Shown here one piece after another: positions 6,894 to 12,740 of a DNA stretch of 12,740 nt. The notes under the pieces were generated by a model. That model made no database searches. It saw only the letters and a list, made by a program, of their open reading frames with translations, and had not been told where the DNA came from. The first letter of the stretch is position 1. Each line of letters opens with the position of its first letter. Position numbers and translations under genes: made by a program. The stretch comes from JAOUJD01 sp963841815 (GTDB lineage Bacteria; Pseudomonadota; Gammaproteobacteria; Burkholderiales; Burkholderiaceae_F), in contig CAWJEE010000003.1 of assembly GCA_963841815.1 (NCBI GenBank), positions 1 to 12,740 of the forward strand. The letters are read 5' to 3'.

Positions 6894-8162
6894 CTAGCCG
6901 CCGAGGCGGACGTCGCCGCCGACCAGCGTGTAGCGCGCACGCCCGAGGAGCTCGTAGCCCGCGAACGGCGTGTTCTTGCCGGCGCTCTTCAGCACGTCGG
7001 GCGTCACCCGCCAGTGCGCCTGCGGGTCGAACACGACGATGTCCGCCTTGGCGCCGACCGTGAGCCGCCCGGTGTCTTCGCCGAGGATCTCGGCGGGCCG
7101 GCTCGTGACCCGCGCGAGCGCCTTCACGAGCGGCACCTTGTTCTCGCTCGCCCACTTCAGCGTCAGCGGCAGCAGCGTCTCGAGCGCGGTCGCGCCCGGC
7201 GCGGCCTCGCCGAACGGCAACTGCTTGTCGTCGTCGCCGATCGGCGCGTGATCCGAACAGATCGCGTCGATCGTCCCGTCGACGAGGCCCGCCACGATGC
7301 CGTCGCGATCGCGCGCGCTGCGCAGCGGCGGATCGAGGCGATAGCGCGCGTCGAAGTAGCCGATGTCGACGTCGATCAGGTGCACGTGATGGATGCCGAC
7401 GTCGGCGGTGACCGGCAGCCCTTCCTGCTTCGCGCGCCGCACGAGTTCGATGCCGGCCGCCGACGACAGGCGGCAGATGTGCAACCGCGCGCCGCTGGCG
7501 CGTTGCAGTTCGAAAATGGTCTGCAGCGCAACCGTCTCCGCCACGACCGGGATCGACGGCAGCCCGAGCCTCCCGGCCACCGGGCCCGCCGCGGCGACGC
7601 CCGCGCCTGCGAGCGTGTCCTCGACCGGCCGCAGCCAGAGCGGCAGGTCGAAGGTCTTCGCGTAGCGCATCGCCTGCAGCAGCACGCTGTTGTCGTGCGG
7701 CAGGCTGCCCGTCTGCATGAACGCGACGCAGCCGGTCTCGGCGAGCGTCTTGATCTCCGCGAGCGCTTCGCCCCTCAACCCGGTGGTCAGCGCGCCGAGC
7801 GGGTACGTGCGGGCGCCGGCGGACGCGCGCGACGTCTGCCGCAGCATGCGGACAAGACCCGGCTCGTCGAGCGGAGGATCGGTGTCCGGCGGACAGACGA
7901 CGCCGGTGATTCCACCCGCGAGGGCCGCCTGCATCTCGACCTTCAGCGCGCCCTCGCTGCCCGGCTCCATGAGCCGTGCGCACAGGTCCACGAGTCCGGG
8001 CGCGACGACCAGGCCGCTCGCGTCGATCGTGCGGTCCGGGTGGAAGTCCTTCGGCCGCTCGCCGACGGCGGCCAGGCGGTTGTCGGTGATGCAGACGTCG
8101 CTCACCCGGTCCAGCCCCGAGGCCGGGTCGATCACGCGCCCCCTGGCGATGACGATCTTCAT
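6894..8162 (-). CDS. pyrC': Dihydroorotase-like protein PyrC' (PyrX type), probably non-catalytic
   Basis: Amidohydrolase-fold protein of 422 aa in the dihydroorotase family. The overall framework is present: PGLVDL (55-60), EPG (66-68), CPPDTDPPLDEPG (90-102), HICRLSSAAG (228-237) and CSDHAP (302-307). The metal site is not: the usual DxHxHLRxPG is here DLCARLMEPG, with C61 and R63 in place of both histidines. The second histidine of the HxxH segment is R231, and the residue after HAP is I308, not H. D304 remains. This is the pattern of the pseudo-dihydroorotase known from Pseudomonas, which holds PyrB in an active aspartate transcarbamoylase complex rather than making dihydroorotate. The ATG at 8162 overlaps the pyrB stop (ATGA) and has GAGG five bases upstream, so the two are probably made in fixed ratio. 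A true PyrC must be encoded elsewhere. Confidence 0.88.
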   Translation of the reverse strand: MKIVIARGRVIDPASGLDRVSDVCITDNRLAAVGERPKDFHPDRTIDASGLVVAPGLVDLCARLMEPGSEGALKVEMQAALAGGITGVVCPPDTDPPLDEPGLVRMLRQTSRASAGARTYPLGALTTGLRGEALAEIKTLAETGCVAFMQTGSLPHDNSVLLQAMRYAKTFDLPLWLRPVEDTLAGAGVAAAGPVAGRLGLPSIPVVAETVALQTIFELQRASGARLHICRLSSAAGIELVRRAKQEGLPVTADVGIHHVHLIDVDIGYFDARYRLDPPLRSARDRDGIVAGLVDGTIDAICSDHAPIGDDDKQLPFGEAAPGATALETLLPLTLKWASENKVPLVKALARVTSRPAEILGEDTGRLTVGAKADIVVFDPQAHWRVTPDVLKSAGKNTPFAGYELLGRARYTLVGGDVRLGG

Positions 8163-9124
8163 TGCATCCTCGACGAAGAAGCGGCGATGGACAACGCGGC
8201 CATCCGCACCGCGATCCCGAACGTCACCTGCGGCAGGATCACGGCCGACGCGCCGTCGGCCACGCGCGAGTCGATCTCGACCCCCCGGTTCATCGGCCCC
8301 GGATGCATCACGATCGCGTCCGGCTTGGCGAGCGCGAGCTTCTCGGGCGTGAGCCCGTAGTACGCGAAGTACTCTTGCGCGGACGGCAGCAGCGCGCCTT
8401 TCATGCGCTCGTTCTGCAGCCGCAGCATGATGATCACGTCCGCGCCCTTGATGCCTTCATCGAGCTTGGTGAAGACCCGCAGGCCCATCTCCTCGAGGCC
8501 GGCGGGCAGCAGCGTCAGCGGGCCGACCGCGCGGACGTCCGGCACCCCGAGCGTCGTCAGCGCGTGGATGTCGGACCGCGCGACGCGCGAGTGCAGGATG
8601 TCGCCGACGATCGCCACCGTCAGGTTGGTGAAGTCCTTCTTGTAGTGGCGGATCGTGTACATGTCGAGCAGGCCCTGGGTCGGGTGCGCGTGGCGCCCGT
8701 CGCCGGCGTTGATCACGTGGATGTGCGGCTTCACGTGCTGCGCGATCAGGTACGGCGCCCCGCTCGTCGCGTGCCGCACCACGAACATGTCGGCCTGCAT
8801 CGCCGACAGGTTGTCGATGGTGTCGAGCAGCGACTCGCCCTTTGCCGCGCTCGACCGGATGATGTCCAGGTTGAACACGTCCGCGCTCAGGCGGCGCGCG
8901 GCGATCTCGAAGGTCGTCCGCGTGCGCGTGCTGTTCTCGAAGAACAGGTTGAACACGCTCTTGCCGCGCAGCAGCGGCACGCTCTTCACTTCGCGCTCCG
9001 CCACGTTGATGAAGCTGTCCGCCGTCGACAGGATCCGTTCGATCACGGCCTTCGGCAGGCCCTCCGTCGACAGCAGGTGATGCAGCTCGCCGTTCGAGTT
9101 GAGCTGCGGATTCCTCGTTCCCAT
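8159..9124 (-). CDS. pyrB: Aspartate carbamoyltransferase catalytic subunit (PyrB)
   Basis: Catalyses carbamoyl phosphate + aspartate to N-carbamoyl-aspartate, the committed step of pyrimidine synthesis. The 321-aa protein has the carbamoyl-phosphate loop ENSTRTRTTFE, the KGESLLDT loop, GDGRHAHPTQGLLD, RLQNERM and HPGPMNRGVEI. The N-terminal NPQLNSNGELHHLLSTEGL resembles the extension of Pseudomonas-type PyrB, which works with PyrC' instead of a PyrI regulatory subunit; no pyrI is seen here. The ATG at 9124 follows AGGGAA; a second in-frame ATG at 9145 would add seven residues. The start lies within a degenerate short tandem repeat that fills the gap to pyrR. Confidence 0.95.
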   Translation of the reverse strand: MGTRNPQLNSNGELHHLLSTEGLPKAVIERILSTADSFINVAEREVKSVPLLRGKSVFNLFFENSTRTRTTFEIAARRLSADVFNLDIIRSSAAKGESLLDTIDNLSAMQADMFVVRHATSGAPYLIAQHVKPHIHVINAGDGRHAHPTQGLLDMYTIRHYKKDFTNLTVAIVGDILHSRVARSDIHALTTLGVPDVRAVGPLTLLPAGLEEMGLRVFTKLDEGIKGADVIIMLRLQNERMKGALLPSAQEYFAYYGLTPEKLALAKPDAIVMHPGPMNRGVEIDSRVADGASAVILPQVTFGIAVRMAALSIAASSSRMQ

Positions 9125-9187
9125 TCCCGTTCCCTGTTTGCCCATTGCCCGTTGCCGGATTCCGTCCCTCGGTCTTCCGTCCCTCAG
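9117..9187. repeat. Degenerate 6-7-bp tandem repeat at the pyrR-pyrB junction
   Basis: On the plus strand the 59-bp gap (9125-9183) and a few bases either side are built from near-repeats of RTTSCCS. The units are GTTCCC, ATTCCC, GTTCCC (9117-9134), TTTGCCC, ATTGCCC, GTTGCCG and GATTCCG (9137-9164). A perfect 11-bp direct repeat TTCCGTCCCTC then occurs at 9160-9170 and 9175-9185. The array reaches into the pyrB start codon on one side and the pyrR stop codon on the other. On the transcribed (minus) strand it is purine-rich and includes the likely pyrB ribosome binding site. No attenuator-like hairpin with a T-run is seen. Confidence 0.55.
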
Positions 9188-9687
9188 TCCCCGCGCTTCT
9201 CCATCGTCAGGTGCAGCCGCCCGTCGTCGTCGCGGACCAGCACGACGGCGACGTCGGATGGCAGTTCGATCGTCGCGCCGACGATGCTGGCGGCGACCGG
9301 CAGTTCGCGTCCGCCGCGATCGATCAGCACCGCGAGGTCGACCTTCGCGGGCCGCCCGTAGTCGAAGATCTCGTTCATCGCCGCGCGCACAGTGCGCCCG
9401 GAATTCAGCACGTCGTCGACCAGCAGGATGTGGCTGCCCGCGACGTCGAAAGCGATCTGCGAAGGACGCACGGCCGGCTTCAGGCCGGACTGGTCGAAGT
9501 CGTCCCGGTAGAACGACACGTCGAGGATGCCGACCGGATCGGCGATGCCGAGGTCGTGCTTCAGCCGCTCGGCCAGCCACACGCCGCCCGTATGGACACC
9601 GACGAGTTTCAGTTTCTCGCCCACGAACGTCTCGCGGGCGCGCTGCGCCAGTTGTCGGTAGATCGTCTCGGCGTCGAGTTCAAGCAT
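9184..9687 (-). CDS. pyrR: PyrR, pyrimidine operon regulator / uracil phosphoribosyltransferase family
   Basis: Phosphoribosyltransferase-fold protein of 167 aa, the usual PyrR length. In Gram-positive bacteria PyrR binds pyr mRNA in response to UMP and can act as a uracil phosphoribosyltransferase. In proteobacteria the mode of action is less clear. The PRPP-binding motif ILLVDDVLNSGRTVRAAM, the GVHTGGVWLAERL segment and VSFYRDDF are all present. The start at 9687 overlaps the ruvX stop by eight bases and is preceded by AGGAGG (9702-9697), the best Shine-Dalgarno in this operon. It lies directly upstream of pyrB, consistent with control of pyrimidine synthesis. No pyr attenuator could be found by eye. 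Confidence 0.94.
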   Translation of the reverse strand: MLELDAETIYRQLAQRARETFVGEKLKLVGVHTGGVWLAERLKHDLGIADPVGILDVSFYRDDFDQSGLKPAVRPSQIAFDVAGSHILLVDDVLNSGRTVRAAMNEIFDYGRPAKVDLAVLIDRGGRELPVAASIVGATIELPSDVAVVLVRDDDGRLHLTMEKRGD

Positions 9688-10075
9688 CGCGTCCGCCCTC
9701 CTCGTCGAACCACTGTTGAAGGATCAAGGCGGCAGCCGCGGCGTCGACGTCGTCCGCACGCGCGCTCACTGCCGATGTGTATCGCTCGTCCACCTGTGCC
9801 ACGGGTCGCCGGTACCGGCCTTCGAGTTGCCGGGCAAAGCGCTCGCAGCGGGCGGTCATTTCGTGCCGGGTTCCGTCAGGGTGGCGCGGGATGCCGACCA
9901 CCAGTCGCGCCGGCTCCCATTCGGCAACGAGCGCGGCGACCGCATCCCACCGCGCCGCGACGGTGCCGGCATTGACCGTGGTCAACGGGCGCGCTTCGCG
10001 CGTCACGCTGTTGCCGATCGCCACGCCGATGCGGCGCGCGCCGAAGTCGAAACCGATCACGACTTGGTCGGTCAT
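9680..10075 (-). CDS. ruvX: Putative pre-16S rRNA nuclease / Holliday junction resolvase-like protein (RuvX/YqgF)
   Basis: RNase H-fold nuclease of 131 aa. The family was first proposed as a Holliday junction resolvase and is now linked to maturation of the 16S rRNA 5' end. The N-terminal GFDFGARRIGVAIGN holds the first catalytic Asp, LVVGIPRHPDGT is the family's central block, and VDERYTS precedes the C-terminal acidic residue region. The start at 10075 is chosen because MTDQVVIGFDFG matches the family N-terminus. It leaves a 55-bp gap after algH and lacks a clear Shine-Dalgarno. An alternative ATG at 10138 would overlap the algH stop by eight bases and add 21 residues. Always next to algH in many proteobacteria. 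Confidence 0.9.
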   Translation of the reverse strand: MTDQVVIGFDFGARRIGVAIGNSVTREARPLTTVNAGTVAARWDAVAALVAEWEPARLVVGIPRHPDGTRHEMTARCERFARQLEGRYRRPVAQVDERYTSAVSARADDVDAAAAALILQQWFDEEGGRDA

Positions 10076-10130
10076 CGGGGAAAGAAGGGAAACGGGGTGA
10101 GAAGCCGGAGCGATTGCGTGACCATCGAGG

Positions 10131-10698
10131 TCACGCATGGCCGGCCTGTCCCGAGAGCCGCAGCGTGTCGATTCCCAGCAGCTTCAGTGCGGCGTTGTAT
10201 TTCTCGTCGGCCGGCGTCTCGAAGATGATGCCCGGCTGCGCCGTCACCGTGAGCCAGGCGTTCTGCGCGATCTCGCTCTCGAGCTGACCGGCGCCCCAGC
10301 CCGAATAGCCGAGGGTCACCAGCATCTTGTCCGGTCCGGAGCCGCCGGCCACCGCTTCGAGCACGTCCTTCGACGTCGTCAGCGACACGTCGGGCGTGAT
10401 CGGGAGCGTCGAGCTGTACGCCTTCGGTGGACCGTGAAGCACGAAACCGCGCTCGGTCTGGACCGGACCGCCGAAGAAGACGGGCGCGTCCTTCCATGGC
10501 GCGATCTCGAGCTTGAGATCGATCCGGTCGAACAGGGTTTCGAGGGTGAGGTCCGTCGGCCGGTTGATGACGAGGCCGAGGGCGCCGCGCTCGCTGTGGT
10601 CGCAGATGTAGACGACGGCCCCGGAAAAGTTCGGGGTCCACCATGGCGGGCATGGCGATCAGGAACTGATGTTTCAAGTCCATCGGGCCGCTCGGCAT
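10131..10698 (-). CDS. algH: AlgH/YqgE family protein (UPF0301), interrupted by one frameshift
   Basis: The gene reads LKHQFLIAMPAMVDP from the 5' end, then leaves frame. If one base is removed from the run of four G (10633-10636; CCCC on the coding strand), it continues as NFSGAVVYICDHSERGALG, then LVINRPTD, FFGGPVQTERGFVLHG, LVTLGYSGWGAGQLE and a C-terminal AGHA, all characteristic of AlgH. Corrected length is about 188 aa, normal for the family. The start may be at 10698 or at the ATG five codons later (10683). The function is not settled; in Pseudomonas it was linked to alginate regulation. It is the first gene of the algH-ruvX-pyrR-pyrB-pyrC'-plsC run, divergent from phr. A one-base homopolymer difference looks like a sequencing error. 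Confidence 0.88.
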
Positions 10699-10753
10699 GG
10701 CGCCGATTGTAAACTCCCCCGCACTGCCGCCCCCTCTCCCGTCCGGTTCCCCG
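10699..10753. promoter_or_regulatory. Divergent intergenic region between algH and phr
   Basis: This 55-bp gap is the only place for the promoter of the six-gene minus-strand operon. The sole AT-rich patch contains TACAAT on the minus strand (10711-10706), a good -10 match. A start there would put the 5' end almost at the ATG at 10698. No clear -35 box is seen in the pyrimidine-rich remainder. Nothing recognisable points toward phr. Confidence 0.35.
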
Positions 10754-12199
10754 ATGTCCCTTGACGCTGGCCTCGTCTGGTTCCGGCGCGACCTTCGTCT
10801 GTCCGACCACGCCGCGCTCGCGGCCGCGCTCGGGTCGTGCCGGCGCGTCCACTGCGTCTTCGTCTACGACCGCGCGATCCTCGACGAGTTGCGCGCGGCC
10901 GGCCTGGGCGCGGACCGCCGGGTCGAATTCATCCACGCCGCGGTCGGCGCGCTCGACGAAGCGCTGCGCGCGCGCGGCGGCAGTCTGACGATCACGCACG
11001 GCCGTGCCGCGGACTCGGTCGTCGACCTCGCACGGCGGCTGAACGTCGACGCCGTGTTCGCCAGCACGGACTACGAGCCTTACGCGACGGCCCGCGACGC
11101 CGAGGTCGCACGTCTGCTCGCCGGGCAGGGACGGCGCCTGGGTCATTGCAAGGATCAGGTGATCTTCGAGAAGGGCGAGGTGATGACGGCGGCGGGCACG
11201 CCGTTCTCGGTCTTCACGCCCTACCGAATGCCTGGCTGAAGCGCCTCACGGATGCGGACGTCGCCGACGCACGTCACGCTGACGCTCGCGACCGGCTTGC
11301 GCCGGTCGCCGGGGCCCCGCTCGCCCGTCGCTCGAAGCAACTCGGGTTCGCACGCACCAATCTGCGCGAGCTGCGCCTGCAAACTCGGCGAGAGCGGGCG
11401 CGAACACGACCTCGACGACTTCGCCACCGCATCGATGGCTACGGCCGACGCACGGGACTTTCCGGCAATTCGCGGTCCGTCGTATCTGTCGGTCCATCTG
11501 CGCTTCGGAACCATATCGATTCGCGAACTGGTTCGCTTTGCGCGCGCGCGACCCGTCTCGCCGGCGCCCGACGTGGCTCGCCGAACTGATGTGGCGCGAG
11601 TTCTATCAAACGATCCTCTGGCACCACCCGCATGTCGTCGGACATGCCTGGCGGCCCGAGTACGACGGCATCGATGGGAGTCGGGCGCGCCGGCGGACGA
11701 GAACTTCGAAGCCTGGTGCGAGGGCCGGACGGGATTTCCGCTGGTCGACGCCGCGATGGCACAGCTGAACTCAACCGGCTACATGCACAACCGGCTCCGC
11801 ATGGTGACCGCGAGCTTCCTGACGAAGGATCTCGGCATCGACTGGCGGCGCGGCGAGCACTACTTCGCCCGGCGGCTCAACGACTTCGACCTGGCCTCCA
11901 ACAATGGCGGGTGGCAATGGGCTGCCTCCACGGGCTGCGATGCGCAGCCGTACTTTCGCATCTTCAATCCGGTTACACAGTCGCAGAAGTTCGACCCCGA
12001 CGGCCAGTTCATCAAGCGCTACCTGCCACAACTCGCGCGTCTGGACTCAAGGGAGATTCACGCGCCCTGGCTGATGTCGGCGGAGCGGCAGCGCGCTGCA
12101 GCGTGCATGATCGGTCGCGATTACCCGGCGCCGATCGTCGATCACGCGGAGGCGCGTGCGAAGACCCTGCTGCGCTACTCCGCCGCCAGGGAACGCTGA
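10754..12199 (+). pseudogene. phr: Class I deoxyribodipyrimidine photolyase (Phr), with multiple frameshifts
   Basis: Flavoprotein that repairs UV-induced cyclobutane pyrimidine dimers with light. The N-terminus (10754-11226) reads cleanly, with GLVWFRRDLRLSDH and VIFEKGEVMTAAGTPFSVFTPYR. The C-terminus (about 11675-12199) reads cleanly, with TGYMHNRLRMVTASFLTKDL, RRLNDFDLASNNGGWQWAAS and RIFNPVTQSQKFDPDG, the FAD/DNA-binding core. Between them similarity jumps between all three frames. Changes lie near 11226 (loss), 11324 (loss), 11339 (gain), 11386 (gain), 11424 (loss), 11446 (gain), 11540-11550 (gain) and 11673 (loss), so the net frame is restored. Pieces such as NAWLKRLTD, RIDGYG, ARDFPAIRGPSYLSVHLRFG and TWLAELMWREFY still match the family. 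Reconstructed length is about 481 aa, normal for the family. As printed, translation stops at 11237-11239. It could be a decayed gene, but the intact codons between indels suggest poor base calling. Confidence 0.85.
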
Positions 12200-12677
12200 G
12201 GCGGGCGGAGCGCTCCCTTTCTGTGAGCGACCGACAGGTTGATCTATGGACCAGTGAGACGAGGCAGCGTGTTCGATCGAGCTCGATCCAACACCGAGTG
12301 AGGTCGTTTCCTGCACCTGGGCGAGCGGCGGGCGCCGACAAGCCAGCAGACGCCACGACACCGCCGCTCGTTGGACCGGCGCTTTCGACCTAGCGTCCAC
12401 AGCGCGCGGCGCGTCGATCGCGGTGTGGGGTGCCTCGCGCAGCGCGGCGCCGTGCGGCGGGCGTCGCATTCCAGAAACTGCGGCGGGCCGAGACGAGTAC
12501 CGGCCGGAAGGCACGACCGGCGAAACCGCGAGAGCTCACTCCGAAAGCTGCCGGCCCGCGAGGAGCGCCCTTGACCCAGTGTCGCCCGCCGCGCGTCGCG
12601 CGGAGTCGAGGCGCCCCACAGCACGGTCGGCGCGCATGTGACTCCAGCGCACGCAACAACCTATTGGAATTTCAGGT
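12200..12677. other. Stretch without a recognisable gene
   Basis: About 480 bp between phr and the right edge. Open frames here are short, rich in Arg, Ala and Ser, and match nothing I recognise in any of the six frames. Two perfect palindromes occur: GGAGCGCTCC (12207-12216), just after the phr stop and followed by a CTTT, and GATCGAGCTCGATC (12275-12288). Neither has the loop and T-run of a convincing intrinsic terminator. No tRNA, insertion sequence or CRISPR structure is visible. If this end of the sequence carries many indels, as phr suggests, a real gene could be hidden. Confidence 0.4.
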
Positions 12678-12740
12678 CTATCGAGCGCCAGGCGCCTGCG
12701 CAGGCGCGGCGGCCTGCGCCGGTGCGCCTTCCGCGGGGAC
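12678..12740 (-). CDS. Possible C-terminal tail of a gene entering from the right edge
   Basis: On the minus strand the last bases read VPAEGAPAQAAAPAQAPGAR followed by TAG (12680-12678). Such Ala/Pro/Gln-rich tails are common at the ends of exported or ribosome-associated proteins in GC-rich proteobacteria. Only 20 codons are visible, so neither product nor reality can be established. If real, it converges on phr. Confidence 0.25.
   Translation of the reverse strand, partial: VPAEGAPAQAAAPAQAPGAR

Noticed and set aside
6845..6940. Longer plsC start at 6940
   Set aside because: It would overlap pyrC' by 47 bases and add an Arg/Ala-rich leader unlike the family; MRLVLAP at 6844 fits better.
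6480..8360. A 626-codon open frame on the plus strand across plsC, pyrC' and pyrB
   Set aside because: Antisense to three identified genes and low-complexity Arg/Ala/Asp in composition; a GC shadow.
10076..10138. Upstream ATG for ruvX at 10138
   Set aside because: It overlaps the algH stop neatly but adds 21 residues absent from the family N-terminus; kept only as an alternative.
10697..10753. Upstream ATG for phr at 10697
   Set aside because: It would add 19 Pro/Ser-rich residues before MSLDAGLVWFRRD and overlap the algH start; the family N-terminus fits 10754.
12692..12707. Perfect 16-bp palindrome GCGCCTGCGCAGGCGC as a possible terminator or site
   Set aside because: It lies in a repetitive Ala/Pro/Gln coding-like stretch where such symmetry arises easily, and no T-run follows.
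1..12740. CRISPR array, tRNA, rRNA, insertion sequence, prophage or defence system
   Set aside because: No spaced identical repeats, cloverleaf, transposase or defence-gene motifs were seen; the gene content is ordinary core metabolism.

Overview
The window is high-GC bacterial DNA with dense, often overlapping genes. Gene content and order point to a Gram-negative betaproteobacterium, most likely of the Burkholderiales. The reasons are a split heptose kinase/adenylyltransferase pair (hldA and hldC instead of fused hldE), the cluster algH-ruvX-pyrR-pyrB-pyrC'-plsC, and a metal-ligand-poor PyrC' beside PyrB. Genus and species cannot be read from the sequence.

Layout. 65-4309 (+): hldA (frameshifted), hldD, gmhB, a 60-bp hairpin-bearing intercistronic element, hldC and a WecA-like lipid-carrier sugar-phosphate transferase. 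The first four genes cover the nucleotide-activated heptose pathway for the LPS inner core, except the isomerase GmhA, which is not here. 4316-5167 (-): galU, tail-to-tail with the WecA-like gene. 5228-6046 (+): apaH, divergent from galU. 6047-10698 (-), read from the right: algH (frameshifted), ruvX, pyrR, pyrB, pyrC' and plsC, a tight operon-like run for de novo pyrimidine synthesis and phospholipid acylation. 10754-12199 (+): a class I DNA photolyase gene, phr, whose frame changes about eight times in 450 bp. 12200-12677: no gene recognised. 12678-12740 (-): a possible C-terminal tail of a gene running off the window.

How the genes connect. HldA, GmhB, HldC and HldD act in turn to make ADP-L-glycero-D-manno-heptose. 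The WecA-like protein and GalU supply other envelope polysaccharide steps (undecaprenyl-linked sugar, UDP-glucose). PyrB makes carbamoyl-aspartate, probably in a complex with catalytically dead PyrC', and PyrR is the likely pyrimidine-sensing regulator.

No undescribed biological system was found. The points most worth a second look are the PyrC' active-site loss, the small element between gmhB and hldC, and the frameshifts. The frameshifts occur only near the two ends of the window and preserve protein similarity on both sides, so they look more like sequence error than gene decay.
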